A DNA stretch of 39,702 nucleotides from Bacteroidota bacterium (GCA_021813905.1 JAKAJH010000029.1:1-39702), one strand, 5' to 3'; shown: positions 9,773 to 21,260, numbered from the stretch's first letter. Notes: generated from the sequence alone by a model not told the origin. Numbers and translations are program-made.

Positions 9773-9893
9773 CTGCTGGAGTGACGCGCGTTCCTGATGC
9801 ACGCCGCCGACGATAGCCCCGGTACCAATCGAACGGGACGGTCGCCGGCGGTGTCTGTTTTCTGTCTGCACTCCCATACGATTCTGTTGCCCG

Positions 9894-11237
9894 ATGTCGC
9901 TTTGGCCTGATCGAACGTATTCCCGCCGCATCCTGCAGATCGCAACTCCGGCGATCGCTGGGCTTTCCTCCCAAATGATCGTGTCCATCATCGATACGGC
10001 CATGGTGGGACGGCTGGGCGATACCGACATCGCACTGGCGGCGATGGGGTTGGGGGTACTCGCGACTTGGACGCTGACAAGCTTCTTTTCGAGCCTGGCC
10101 ACGGGCACGCACATCCTTGTCGCACGCCGCTACGGAGAGGGACGGTACCGGGCGGCCGGAATCGTCCTGAACAATTCGTTGCTGCTCAGCTTCATCCTGG
10201 GCACGATCTTTGGCCTTCTGGGATATTTCTTCTCGTATCCGTTCATCCGTCTGTTCTCAAGCGATGATGCCGTAGCCCGCGCGGCCGCGGAGTACATGCG
10301 CTATCGGTCCATCGGGCTGCCGTTCCTCCTGCTGGGCGTTTCCTACCGGGGATTCTTCTACGGGATCGGCCACACGAAGGTCTTCATGTTTTCCGCAATC
10401 ATCTCGTATTTGATCAATATCATCTTCAACTATTTCTTGATCTTTGGCACGTTCGGCTTTCCGCAGATGGGATTGGCCGGTGCGGGGCTCTCGGCGTCGC
10501 TCGGCATGTTGCTCGGCTTCCTGTTCTTCGTCGGCGTGACATTCCTTCCGGCCTACCGTCGGCAGTACCACTACTACCGTGGATCTGCAATCAGCATCCG
10601 TCAGATTCGCCAGATCGTGCGAATCTCATTCCCGGTTTCTCTGCAGAATATTCTGATTCTGCTTGGTTTCTTGATCTTTGTAGCAATTGCCGGCATTTTC
10701 GGCACTGCGCAGCAGGCGGCGACACAGGTCGTCATTACCGCGCTGTTCCTCTCATTCATGCCCTGCTTCGGTTTCGGGATCGCCGCGCAGACGCTTGTCG
10801 GGAACGCGTTGGGGGAGGACAAGCCCGTTGAGGCACGGCGATTCGGCGCGGAGACGGCGAAACTCACGACAATCTTTACGATATTGTTAGGCATCCTGTT
10901 CGTTCTGATTCCCGGCGCTCTTCTCCGCGTGATCACGACGAATGAATCGGTGGTGGAGATCGCAATGCCGCTCCTGATTCTGGCCGGAATTGCGCAAATT
11001 CCGTACGGGGCGGGCATCATCTTCGCCAATTCACTCCAGGCGGCAGGGGCAACGGTCTTTGTGATGTATCTGGAAATCCTGACACACTGGATCATTTTCC
11101 TTCCGATTGCGTATCTATCGGGAAGGCAATGGGGTATCTTCGGTGCATGGATGGCCCTGCCAATCTACATTCTTGCATATTCGCTGATGACCTGGTGGAA
11201 ATTCCGCGGAAGTTCGTGGCTGCGGCTCCGCATCTGA
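9894..11237 (+). CDS. MATE family multidrug/metabolite efflux protein
   Basis: 447 aa with twelve hydrophobic segments. Typical MATE features are seen in both halves: IATPAIAGLSSQMIVSIIDT and MVGRLGDTDIALAAMG at the N-terminus, and CFGFGIAAQTLVGNALGE in the second half. Members export organic cations or other small molecules by Na+ or H+ antiport. The substrate is not predictable. It ends 1 bp before the first SpoIIE-type phosphatase gene, so the exporter and the regulatory module may share a transcript. The 121-bp gap upstream holds no clear promoter. Confidence 0.92.
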   Translation: MSLWPDRTYSRRILQIATPAIAGLSSQMIVSIIDTAMVGRLGDTDIALAAMGLGVLATWTLTSFFSSLATGTHILVARRYGEGRYRAAGIVLNNSLLLSFILGTIFGLLGYFFSYPFIRLFSSDDAVARAAAEYMRYRSIGLPFLLLGVSYRGFFYGIGHTKVFMFSAIISYLINIIFNYFLIFGTFGFPQMGLAGAGLSASLGMLLGFLFFVGVTFLPAYRRQYHYYRGSAISIRQIRQIVRISFPVSLQNILILLGFLIFVAIAGIFGTAQQAATQVVITALFLSFMPCFGFGIAAQTLVGNALGEDKPVEARRFGAETAKLTTIFTILLGILFVLIPGALLRVITTNESVVEIAMPLLILAGIAQIPYGAGIIFANSLQAAGATVFVMYLEILTHWIIFLPIAYLSGRQWGIFGAWMALPIYILAYSLMTWWKFRGSSWLRLRI

Positions 11238-11238
11238 A

Positions 11239-13341
11239 ATGGCACGCATACGCTCCATATTGCCTTGGATCGCGCCCGCGGTCCTGATCCCCATCGCCTT
11301 CGTGTACGACGTAGCCCGCGCCGCAGTGGATCTCGGATCGGGCATCTTGAGCGTGACTCGTGAGCTTGCGCTGCCGATCGCGTTTCTCGCCGTCTATGCC
11401 GGTCTACAGAGTCGCCGGGCGCAGGCGACAACGAACGTGCCGAAAGCCATCGGCCGGTTGCTTATGGTCAACGCGGGTGCGCTGGTCCTCCTGGGCTTCG
11501 TATCGCTGGTGATCAGTTTCCGCCCGGAGAACAGCGGCAGCCTTCCATTCCGCCAGAACAGCATCAATATCCTCGGCGCGTACATCGTCGGCTCGATCCT
11601 GACGGTTGCCTCGATCGTGACGCTGCTGAGCATTCAGGAAATGGTGCTCATCCGGCGCACGGCGAGTGTCCGACGGAATTTCCTTCTGTATCTCGTCGTC
11701 CTCGGCGTGGCCAGCGCCGCAAGCCTTCGCTTCCTCCCCCTCGAAGGCAGCATCGTTGCCACGCTGGCGTTCGTTGTTGCGCTCATCCTTGCCGTGGTCA
11801 ATTCCTTCCGGCAGCCGTGGATCGTCTATCTCTCGCGACGGGAAAAGGTGTACGGCATCATCTACTCGGCGCTCCTCTTTGTCGTGCTGACGATCCTGGA
11901 CGTCGTGCTGGCGCGGCACTCGACGGGGCAGCGGTCCATGCAGGCGTTCAGCTCGTGCCTCCACACCTTCGTGCAAATCAATGCTCTGTTCGCGACGATC
12001 TATTTCGGCATGTCGTTCGTCAGTACGCTGTTTCATTTGCCCACGGCGGAAGTCTTCGAGCGGAAGCAGACGGAGCTCAACTCCCTGCACAATTTGGGAC
12101 GTCTGGTGACCCAGGTGTTCGACTTCGATGACCTTGTCCGCACCGTGACGCAGATGACGATGGAAGTGTGCGATGCCCGGGGCGCGTGGCTGGAGCTGTT
12201 CGAAACCACGGAGAATGAAACCGAGGGAAGCGCACGTCTGGTCGCCCGGCAGCAGGTGGAGGAAGTAGTGATCGCCGGCCTTACCGAGGATCTGAACTCG
12301 CCGATCCGGCGGTTGCTGCGGGATACCCACCGGCCGCTGCTCATCGAAGACATCTGGAACGACCGGCGGACGAAACACCTGAAAGAGCGGGGGATTTCGC
12401 GGGGCGCACTTCTGAGCGTTCCGCTCCTCTCGCAGGGACGGATCATCGGTGCGTTGTATGCGGTGAAGGATCGGTTCCAGTCGTTCGACCAGGACGACAT
12501 CGAGGTGATGACCACATTCGCCGATCACGCGACGATCGCCATCGAGAACGCGCGCCTCATCGTGCGCTCGCTGGAACGGGAGCGCCTCAAGCAGGAACTG
12601 ATGGTCGCGCAGCGCATGCAGCGGCGGTTGCTGCCGCAGACCATGCCGGAACTTCCGGGGATCGAGTTTGCGGCCATTTCCGAGTCATCGGCGGAAGTGG
12701 GGGGCGACTATTTTGACTTCTTCGCGCTGGACGACGGGCGACTGGGCATCGTGGTGGCGGATGTGGCGGGAAAGGGAGTTTCGGCGGCTTTCTACATGGC
12801 AGAGATGAAGGGGATCTTCCTGTCGCTCAGCCGGTTGCCGCTCACGCCGCGCGAATTTCTGGTCCGGGCAAATCAGGCGGTCCTGGAAAGTTTGGAGAAG
12901 AATGTCTTTATTAGTGTGGTGTACGCAATCCTGGATCCCGCAACCGGCGTCCTGCAGCTGTCGCGGGCCGGCCACTGTCCGATCATCCATGCCTCTGCCC
13001 ACCACGCAGAGATGATCCGGCCGACGGGATTGGGACTGGGATTGACGGACACCGAATTGTTCTCGCGCTCGACGGAAGAGCGGGAGCTTTGTCTCGGCCC
13101 GGAAGACGTGTGCGTGCTGTATACGGACGGCATCACCGAATCCCGGAACAGCGCCGGCGAGGAGTACGGCTACGACCGGCTGCTGGCGCTGACACGACGG
13201 CTTTCGTCTGGCGGTGCTGAGGACATCAAAAGCGGGATCTTAAGCGATGTGCGCACCTTCGTGGGCGCCTCGACGTCGGGTGACGATATGACGCTTCTGG
13301 TCATCAAGCGTTCGGCGACTTCCGGGGGCCATCGCGTGTGA
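11239..13341 (+). CDS. Membrane-bound GAF-SpoIIE PP2C-type serine phosphatase
   Basis: 700 aa. The N-terminal ~265 residues carry about eight membrane segments. A GAF domain covers ~285-440, a short coiled segment with RMQRRLLPQTMPELPG follows, and residues ~455-695 form the phosphatase. Metal-binding PP2C motifs are intact: GGDYFDF (~488), VVADVAGKGVSAAF, RAGHCP, YTDGITE and GDDMTLLVI. Family role: dephosphorylates an STAS anti-anti-sigma factor, releasing a partner-switching cascade. The STAS target is encoded 24 bp downstream. The membrane part and GAF are the likely signal inputs; the ligand is unknown. Confidence 0.92.
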   Translation: MARIRSILPWIAPAVLIPIAFVYDVARAAVDLGSGILSVTRELALPIAFLAVYAGLQSRRAQATTNVPKAIGRLLMVNAGALVLLGFVSLVISFRPENSGSLPFRQNSINILGAYIVGSILTVASIVTLLSIQEMVLIRRTASVRRNFLLYLVVLGVASAASLRFLPLEGSIVATLAFVVALILAVVNSFRQPWIVYLSRREKVYGIIYSALLFVVLTILDVVLARHSTGQRSMQAFSSCLHTFVQINALFATIYFGMSFVSTLFHLPTAEVFERKQTELNSLHNLGRLVTQVFDFDDLVRTVTQMTMEVCDARGAWLELFETTENETEGSARLVARQQVEEVVIAGLTEDLNSPIRRLLRDTHRPLLIEDIWNDRRTKHLKERGISRGALLSVPLLSQGRIIGALYAVKDRFQSFDQDDIEVMTTFADHATIAIENARLIVRSLERERLKQELMVAQRMQRRLLPQTMPELPGIEFAAISESSAEVGGDYFDFFALDDGRLGIVVADVAGKGVSAAFYMAEMKGIFLSLSRLPLTPREFLVRANQAVLESLEKNVFISVVYAILDPATGVLQLSRAGHCPIIHASAHHAEMIRPTGLGLGLTDTELFSRSTEERELCLGPEDVCVLYTDGITESRNSAGEEYGYDRLLALTRRLSSGGAEDIKSGILSDVRTFVGASTSGDDMTLLVIKRSATSGGHRV

Positions 13342-13365
13342 CGCATCAGGAAGGAGAGAATCACC

Positions 13366-13725
13366 ATGACTGACTTCAAGGTCCAGCATCGGGACGGGGA
13401 GGGTGTCAGCATCCTCGACCTCAAAGGGTATCTCGATGCACATACGGCGCCGGACCTGGAGACGGCATTTCAAAAACTGCTGAACGACAGGAAGTTCAAC
13501 ATCGTGGTGAATTGCCGCGACCTGTCGTACATCAGCAGTGCGGGACTCGGTGTCTTCATGGCCTACATCGAGGATGTCCGGAAGAACAAAGGTGACATCA
13601 AGCTCACCAACATGTCGCCGAAGGTATATAACGTGTTCGACCTCCTCGGATTTCCCATCCTCTATGAGATCTATAAGGATGAGAAAGAGGCGATCGTGAA
13701 ATTCCGGAACGCACAGAAAGCATAG
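13366..13725 (+). CDS. STAS-domain anti-anti-sigma factor (RsbV/SpoIIAA-like)
   Basis: 119 aa, a single STAS domain. The phosphorylatable serine lies in DLSYISSAGLGVFM (S57/S58), the position used in SpoIIAA and RsbV. Unphosphorylated protein would bind the RsbW-type kinase encoded just downstream and free that kinase's other partner. It has a strong AAGGAGAG site 7 bases before ATG. It lies between the membrane phosphatase and the kinase in a four-gene operon, so it is the shared substrate of both phosphatases (inference). Confidence 0.93.
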   Translation: MTDFKVQHRDGEGVSILDLKGYLDAHTAPDLETAFQKLLNDRKFNIVVNCRDLSYISSAGLGVFMAYIEDVRKNKGDIKLTNMSPKVYNVFDLLGFPILYEIYKDEKEAIVKFRNAQKA

Positions 13726-13740
13726 ATTCGGACGCGCCCG

Positions 13741-14193
13741 ATGCGTCGTGGCCCGGCAACCATATCGAAAACCGTCCTGAGCCGAACGGACAGCCTGTCG
13801 GAGATGCGGGAGTTCATCGCGGCTCTGGCGCGTGAGTCCGGCTTCCCGGATGATGAGGTCGCGAACATCGTCCTGGCCGTCGACGAGGCCTGCACGAACA
13901 TCATCAAGCACGCGTATCAGTACGCGCCGGACAAAGAGATCCGTGTTACCGTGTCCCGGTCGTCGAAGGCCTTCGAAATCCGGATCGAAGACGACGGCCG
14001 CTCGTTCGATCCCTCCGCCGTGCACGCGCCCGACCTGAAGGAGCATCTGACTCACTTTCGTCGCGGGGGTCTTGGGGTCTATCTCATGAAGAAGCTGATG
14101 GATGATGTGGAATACAAATTCCAGCCGGGCAAGAAGAATCAGGTTCGCCTGGTGAAACATCTTCCGTCCAACGCCGCTGCAGCACGCCGATGA
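13741..14193 (+). CDS. RsbW-type anti-sigma serine kinase (HATPase_c_2)
   Basis: 150 aa, a single GHKL ATPase domain. N box DEACTNIIKHAY, G1 box EDDGRSFDP and G2 box RRGGLGVYLMKK are seen, so ATP binding should be intact. Family role: phosphorylates the STAS protein and binds and inhibits a sigma factor or another output. No sigma factor gene is nearby. The start ATG lies 15 bp after the STAS gene, and the stop overlaps the next ATG (ATGA). Confidence 0.92.
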   Translation: MRRGPATISKTVLSRTDSLSEMREFIAALARESGFPDDEVANIVLAVDEACTNIIKHAYQYAPDKEIRVTVSRSSKAFEIRIEDDGRSFDPSAVHAPDLKEHLTHFRRGGLGVYLMKKLMDDVEYKFQPGKKNQVRLVKHLPSNAAAARR

Positions 14194-15962
14194 ACCGCGC
14201 GCTCCGTCCGGCGTCACGACCTTCCCGTGTGGCCCGTTCGGTAGGGGAGGACGCGGCCGCCGATCTTCTCCCGCTCCTCGAATTCAGTACCATCGTCAAT
14301 TCTTCGCTCGATCTCGAGTTCATCCTCAACACCGTTCTGCGCACGCTCATGGGCAAGCTGTTGGTGGCCCGTGGCGTTTTGCTCCTGCGTCAGGCCGACA
14401 ACGCACTGGAAGTGATCGCCGCGAAGGGTGTGGATGCGTCGATCCTGAAGCGAACGATCGACGTGCCGCGCATTCCGCGGGTCCTGCGCATGCGTGCGGA
14501 CCTGGAACGCAACGCGCACCCGCTGACGCCGTTCCTCCGGGAACACGATCTCCACGCGGTCATTCCGATCCTGTCGCAACATCAGACCGTGGGCTGCGTA
14601 CTGCTCGGCGATCGTCCGAATCGCGCTGGCTACAGCGCTGTGGAGAAGCGGCTCGTACAGTCGGTGGTGAATCTGTCGGGATCGGCGATTGAGAAAGGCG
14701 TGATCATTGCGCAGGTGCGCGACGCGAACCGAAACCTTGACCGGAAGATCCAGGAGCTGAATACGCTCTTCGATCTTGGAAAAGAATTCAATATCGGTCT
14801 CGATATGGAGCGGGTGGTGAAGCTGATCTCGTTTGCGCTGATGGGGCAGGTGGGCGTGAAGAGCTACGCAATCTGCCTGAAGGATGAGACGTCGATGCGC
14901 CTGGCGGCGTCGCGGCTCGTCGACGCCGAGAGCGTGAACGGACTCCTGAAGGAGCTGTGTGCCGTCGAACGCGCGGCACGGGTCCATGATCTGCTGCGTC
15001 ATCGTACATTGCGCTTTGCCGCCGCCAACCTGCTGCAGTCCGGCATTCAGGTGGTAGTCCCCATGCAGCTGCAGAATACGACCAAAGGCCTGCTCATGGT
15101 GGGTGAGCGGATGCGGGGAGGAGCGTACACTCACGCGGATCTGGAGTTCCTTTCGTCTCTGGGAAATCTGGCAATCATCGCCATCGAGAACGCCCGACTG
15201 TTCCGCGCCGAACTGGAGAAGCAGCACCTCGAGGACGAGCTCAAGATCGCCCGTGAAATCCAGCAGGGATTGCTGCCGGAATGCCTGCCGGAGATCCCCG
15301 GATTCGACATTGCGGCGGTGAACGTCTCGTCCAAGACGGTCGGCGGAGATTACTATGATCTGATCCGGCGAACACCGATGGAGTACGTCGTGGCGATCGG
15401 TGATGTTTCGGGCAAGGGATCGCCGGCGGCGCTGCTCATGTCCAACGTGCAGGCGGCCCTTCGCGCGTTGGCCCCGGAATCCCGCACGCTGTCGGAAACC
15501 ACGGGTCGCATCAACGACCTGACCTGCGCAAACACCAAAGGGGCGGGGAAGTTCATCACGTTCTTCTGGGGGATCCTCGACGTGGCCACCGCCACGCTCC
15601 GCTACGTGAATGCGGGACATAACCCGCCGATGCTTCGCCGCGCGGACGGATCGATCGAGCGTCTGGAGGAGGGCGGCATGATCCTCGGCGTGTTCCCGAC
15701 CCATCAGCCGTACGCGGAAGCCTCTGTCATCCTGAGGCCGGGCGACCTGTTGGTACTCTTTACCGACGGCGTCAGCGAGGCCATGAATCCCCGATCGGAG
15801 GAATTGACCGAAGAACGCCTGGAGGAGATCGTTCGCGACTGCGGTTCGGACGACGCGGCCACGGTGATCGCGAGGATCCAGGATGCGGTTCAGCAGCACA
15901 TCGAAGGAGCTCCCCAGTCGGATGATATTACGCTGGTCGTACTCCGTGCTGTTCCCCGATAG
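14190..15962 (+). CDS. Soluble GAF-GAF-SpoIIE PP2C-type serine phosphatase
   Basis: 590 aa without membrane segments. Two GAF-like regions (~25-170 and ~190-335) are joined by a predicted coiled linker (RKIQELNTLFDLGKEFNI). A second helical linker containing IAREIQQGLLPECLPEIPG leads to the phosphatase at ~355-588. PP2C motifs: GGDYYDL (~384), IGDVSGKGSPAALL, NAGHNPPML, FTDGVSEAM and DDITLVVL. It is the cytoplasmic counterpart of the membrane phosphatase three genes earlier, so the same STAS switch can apparently be driven by two inputs. It overlaps the kinase stop by 4 bp and ends the operon. Confidence 0.92.
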   Translation: MNRALRPASRPSRVARSVGEDAAADLLPLLEFSTIVNSSLDLEFILNTVLRTLMGKLLVARGVLLLRQADNALEVIAAKGVDASILKRTIDVPRIPRVLRMRADLERNAHPLTPFLREHDLHAVIPILSQHQTVGCVLLGDRPNRAGYSAVEKRLVQSVVNLSGSAIEKGVIIAQVRDANRNLDRKIQELNTLFDLGKEFNIGLDMERVVKLISFALMGQVGVKSYAICLKDETSMRLAASRLVDAESVNGLLKELCAVERAARVHDLLRHRTLRFAAANLLQSGIQVVVPMQLQNTTKGLLMVGERMRGGAYTHADLEFLSSLGNLAIIAIENARLFRAELEKQHLEDELKIAREIQQGLLPECLPEIPGFDIAAVNVSSKTVGGDYYDLIRRTPMEYVVAIGDVSGKGSPAALLMSNVQAALRALAPESRTLSETTGRINDLTCANTKGAGKFITFFWGILDVATATLRYVNAGHNPPMLRRADGSIERLEEGGMILGVFPTHQPYAEASVILRPGDLLVLFTDGVSEAMNPRSEELTEERLEEIVRDCGSDDAATVIARIQDAVQQHIEGAPQSDDITLVVLRAVPR

Positions 15963-15973
15963 GTCCGCAGCCG

Positions 15974-16002
15974 TTGAAATCGCGGCGTCCTTTTGCTACC
16001 TT
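15974..16002 (+). promoter_or_regulatory. Sigma-70 promoter for leuS
   Basis: TTGAAA (15974-15979), 17-bp spacer, TACCTT (15997-16002). The start near 16009 gives a leader of about 40 bases before leuS. No T-box or terminator hairpin is seen in it. Confidence 0.65.
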
Positions 16003-16050
16003 TCTTTTTCGCCGTTCCATCCGCAATCGACGTGACAGGGTATTCTGACG

Positions 16051-18633
<2,583 letters not shown>

Positions 18634-18646
18634 CGGGAGGAGGATC

Positions 18647-19414
18647 GTGCCGACCGTTTCGGTCATCGTGATCACGAAGAATGAGGAGCAGAACCTCCGC
18701 GAGTGTCTGGCCTCCGTGCAATGGGCGGATGAGCTGGTGGTCGTGGATGCCGGCAGCGACGATCGCACGGTGGAGATCGCGCGGAAGTTCACCCCGCATG
18801 TGCACGTGCGTCCGTGGGATGGATACGGAGCGGCGAAGAATTTCGCCTTGTCCTGCTGCACATCCGACTGGATCCTCTGGATTGACGCGGACGAACGAGT
18901 GACGGAATCTATGCGGACGGAGATGGCGGAATCCCTGAAGTCGGTATCCGACGATGTCGCGGGGTTCACGATGCCGCGCCTGGCGAACTTCCTGGGCCGA
19001 TGGATCCGCCATTGCGGTTGGTATCCGGGGCGGGTGACGCGGCTGTTCCGGAAGACCGCAGGACGGTTCTCTGAGGAGCGCGTGCATGAGCGCCTTCTCC
19101 TGGAAGGGCAGACGCTGCCGCTGAAGTCCGATCTGTTGCACTTCACGGACAGGGATTTGGCACATTACTTCGAGAAGTACAACCGGTACACGAGCCTTGC
19201 GGCGGAAGAGCTGAGTGAACGTGGTGCGCGCTTCGGCGCGTGCATGACAATCCTCCGCACCCTCTGGACCTTCCTGCGGATGTACATCCTTCGCCTGGGT
19301 TTCCTCGACGGAACGGCGGGGTTGATCCTCAGCGTTTCGTCGGCTTCGTATGTGTTCACCAAGTACGCAAAACTCTGGGAACGTCAGCAACAGCAACGGG
19401 AGACGCAAGCATGA
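18647..19414 (+). CDS. GT2 glycosyltransferase, LPS core type (WaaE/KdtX-like)
   Basis: 255 aa. GT-A fold signatures seen: VSVIVITKNEEQNLRECL at the N-terminus, VVVDAGSDDRTVEIA, WDGYGAAKNFAL and the metal-binding WILWIDADERV. These and the length match the WaaE/LgtF-like group that adds glucose to the LPS inner core, although GT2 donor and acceptor cannot be fixed by sequence. I chose GTG 18647 because GGGAGGAGG lies just upstream and the family start VSVIVITKNE follows directly. It overlaps the DUF1844 gene by 4 bp (ATGA). Confidence 0.87.
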   Translation: MPTVSVIVITKNEEQNLRECLASVQWADELVVVDAGSDDRTVEIARKFTPHVHVRPWDGYGAAKNFALSCCTSDWILWIDADERVTESMRTEMAESLKSVSDDVAGFTMPRLANFLGRWIRHCGWYPGRVTRLFRKTAGRFSEERVHERLLLEGQTLPLKSDLLHFTDRDLAHYFEKYNRYTSLAAEELSERGARFGACMTILRTLWTFLRMYILRLGFLDGTAGLILSVSSASYVFTKYAKLWERQQQQRETQA

Positions 19415-19698
19415 CTCCGGAAGAGAAGAATGAAGTTCTGTTTGGCAGTCTGGTCATGATGTTTCATGCCGCCGGGATGCAGCAAATGGGTAAGGTGAAG
19501 AATCCTGCGACCGACACGCTGGAGCGCAATCTCGAGGCGGCACAGATGTCGATCGACATCCTGGACATGCTGCAGGCGAAGACCACCGGGAACCTGACGG
19601 ACGAGGAAGCGAAGTTCCTTCAGAATATGCTCAAGGAACTGAAGCTCAACTTCGTGGACGAAGCGGCGAAGGACAAGGCTCCCGGCACACCATCCTGA
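19411..19698 (+). CDS. DUF1844 family small protein
   Basis: 95 aa, cytoplasmic. It matches the DUF1844 pattern: LFGSLVMMFHAAGMQQMGK, then NLEAAQMSIDILDMLQAKT, GNLTDEEAKFLQNML and KLNFVDEA. No function is known for the family; it is common in Bacteroidota-Chlorobiota, Deltaproteobacteria and related genomes. ATG 19411 overlaps the GT2 stop, and the stop lies 8 bp before nadK, so it is the middle gene of a tight GT2-DUF1844-nadK operon. Confidence 0.88.
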   Translation: MTPEEKNEVLFGSLVMMFHAAGMQQMGKVKNPATDTLERNLEAAQMSIDILDMLQAKTTGNLTDEEAKFLQNMLKELKLNFVDEAAKDKAPGTPS

Positions 19699-19706
19699 GG
19701 TGCCAC

Positions 19707-20600
19707 ATGCGATTCGGGATCGCGGGGAATATCGAAAAGCCCGAGATTGGGCAGATCGTGGATGCGCTGGTGACGCGTTTTCGCCGCGAGCACATTCCGT
19801 TTGTGATTCATGACCGTCTGGCGGCGCGCCTGCGCGGGCGTCTGGGCTGGCTCAAGACGGCCCGAATCCGGACGGTGCCGGAGCGGCGTCTGGCGGAGAG
19901 CTGCGATCTTCTGATCTCTATCGGCGGCGACGGGACGATTCTGCGGATGACGCGGCTCGTGAGCGGGCACGGGACGCCGATTCTTGGCGTCAACGTGGGG
20001 AAGCTGGGCTTTCTCGCCGAAGTATCCCGGGAGGAGCTCGACGGCGTGCTGGACGAGATCCTGCGGGGGGAATACGAGATCGAGGAGCGGATCATGCTCG
20101 AAGCCGTTTCCGACGGAAGCCGGAAAAAGAGCTATGCACTCAACGATATCGTGGTGGACCTGAATGTCTCGTCGCGCGTCGTGCAGGTGGATACGTGGGT
20201 GAACGGGGAGTTCCTTGCTTCATTCAACGGCAACGGCATGATCGTGTCCACGCCGACCGGTTCGACAGGCTACGCGCTGTCGAACGGCGGCCCGATCGTC
20301 ACACCGACCAATCGGGTCCTTCTGGTGAGCCCGATCTGTCCTCACACGCTGACGGCACGACCCGTCGTGGTGTCGGATGATTCCATCGTTCGGCTTACGG
20401 TCAAGCAGGCCACCGCGCCCGTCAACGTTGTGGCCGACGGCGAGATGCAGCATGTGCGCAAGGCGCCGTTGACCGTGACGGTGCGGCGGGCGCCGTTCAC
20501 GGCGAAGCTGATCAAAAGACGCAACGTCAGTTACTACGATGTGCTTCGTCGCAAGCTGCATTGGGGTAAGGATCTGCGCAGCAGCGGCAATGGGGGATGA
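19707..20600 (+). CDS. nadK: NAD kinase
   Basis: Phosphorylates NAD to NADP in the cytoplasm. 297 aa. The GGDGT motif (SIGGDGTILRM, about residue 73), GVNVGKLGFLAEV and the glycine-rich NGNGMIVSTPTGSTGYALS are intact, as is the C-terminal PICPHTLTARPVVV. Length and order of motifs are normal for bacterial NadK. It closes the leuS-side operon; the next gene, 18 bp away, faces it on the other strand, and no clear terminator hairpin lies between. Confidence 0.97.
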   Translation: MRFGIAGNIEKPEIGQIVDALVTRFRREHIPFVIHDRLAARLRGRLGWLKTARIRTVPERRLAESCDLLISIGGDGTILRMTRLVSGHGTPILGVNVGKLGFLAEVSREELDGVLDEILRGEYEIEERIMLEAVSDGSRKKSYALNDIVVDLNVSSRVVQVDTWVNGEFLASFNGNGMIVSTPTGSTGYALSNGGPIVTPTNRVLLVSPICPHTLTARPVVVSDDSIVRLTVKQATAPVNVVADGEMQHVRKAPLTVTVRRAPFTAKLIKRRNVSYYDVLRRKLHWGKDLRSSGNGG

Positions 20601-20618
20601 GTCGACCGACGGACGGCG

Positions 20619-21074
20619 CTAGTTATTCACCGCTCCTTCGTCGATCCACTTCTTCACGCCGTCGATCTGGTTTTGCGTCAGCGGTTGGCGGGAAATCGGC
20701 ATTCGGGGCGAGAGTCGTCCGTCCAGCCACCAGAGCAACGGACTGTGTTCGCCGTCGTGCTGTACAACAAGCTGGGGGATGTGGTCAAGCACGGCGTGGT
20801 ACGAGGGGGGCTCAAGATTGAGATTCGCGGCCGGCTCGGCACCGGCGTGGCATCCACCGGTGGCGCACGCCTGCAGGAAAAGGGGTTCGACATACTTGCC
20901 GTAACTGATTCCAGATGCGGGGAACACGATGTCGGGCGGCGGCGCGTTGGTAAGAGAGTCCTGACAGGAAAGGAGAAGCCCGAGTGCTCCGATGATCGGG
21001 ATGAGGAAGAGGGCGATCCTGCCTGCGCGCTGCGGATCCTGAAGCAACTGCCGAACGGATTGCGGACGGTTCAT
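20619..21074 (-). CDS. Lipoprotein mono-heme c-type cytochrome (PSCyt-like domain)
   Basis: 151 aa. The N-terminus MNRPQ leads to a membrane segment and the lipobox LLLSC, so it is a lipoprotein exported by Sec. One covalent heme site is seen as CATGGCH, a CX4CH variant of the usual CXXCH. The downstream RMPISRQPLTQNQIDGVKKWIDEGA gives the likely axial Met and the C-terminal helix seen in cytochrome-c-like domains of Planctomycetota and Bacteroidota. ATG 21074 is preferred over upstream ATGs (21098, 21152) because the promoter at 21097-21125 would start transcription near 21090. It is a single-gene unit with no redox partner beside it, so its role is unknown. Confidence 0.8.
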   Translation of the reverse strand: MNRPQSVRQLLQDPQRAGRIALFLIPIIGALGLLLSCQDSLTNAPPPDIVFPASGISYGKYVEPLFLQACATGGCHAGAEPAANLNLEPPSYHAVLDHIPQLVVQHDGEHSPLLWWLDGRLSPRMPISRQPLTQNQIDGVKKWIDEGAVNN

Positions 21075-21096
21075 GTGTGTACGAGGCTCCGACTCC

Positions 21097-21125
21097 ATGG
21101 TAGGGAAAAGTGACCACCGGTTCAA
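21097..21125 (-). promoter_or_regulatory. Sigma-70 promoter for the cytochrome lipoprotein
   Basis: On the minus strand: TTGAAC (21125-21120), 17-bp spacer, TACCAT (21102-21097). The leader would be about 16 bases. It is back to back with the tRNA-Ala promoter, whose -35 box begins only 12 bp away. Confidence 0.6.
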
Positions 21126-21136
21126 TGGCTTTCCGG

Positions 21137-21165
21137 TTGACTTTCGGAACATGGTTGGATATATT
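21137..21165 (+). promoter_or_regulatory. Sigma-70 promoter for tRNA-Ala
   Basis: TTGACT (21137-21142), 17-bp spacer, TATATT (21160-21165), a near-consensus promoter. The start near 21172 lies about 5 bases before the tRNA. Confidence 0.8.
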
Positions 21166-21176
21166 GATTACACGAA

Positions 21177-21250
21177 GGGCCGTTAGCTCAGTTTGGGAGA
21201 GCGCCACAATGGCATTGTGGAGGTCACCGGTTCGACCCCGGTACGGTCCA
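21177..21250 (+). tRNA. tRNA-Ala (anticodon GGC)
   Basis: The cloverleaf folds fully. The acceptor GGGCCGT pairs with ACGGTCC, including the G3:U70 pair that is the alanine identity element. The D stem is GCTC/GAGC, the anticodon stem CCACA/TGTGG with loop ATGGCAT, and the T arm ACCGG/CCGGT. The discriminator is A and no CCA is encoded. Confidence 0.96.
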
Positions 21251-21260
21251 CGGACAAGCA

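Noticed and set aside
9820-9893. Promoter before the MATE gene
   Set aside because: TACGAT could serve as -10, but no acceptable -35 box lies 16-18 bp upstream.
19240-19410. Upstream extension of the DUF1844 frame
   Set aside because: It lies inside the GT2 coding region and does not resemble the family; the family begins with the ATG at 19411.
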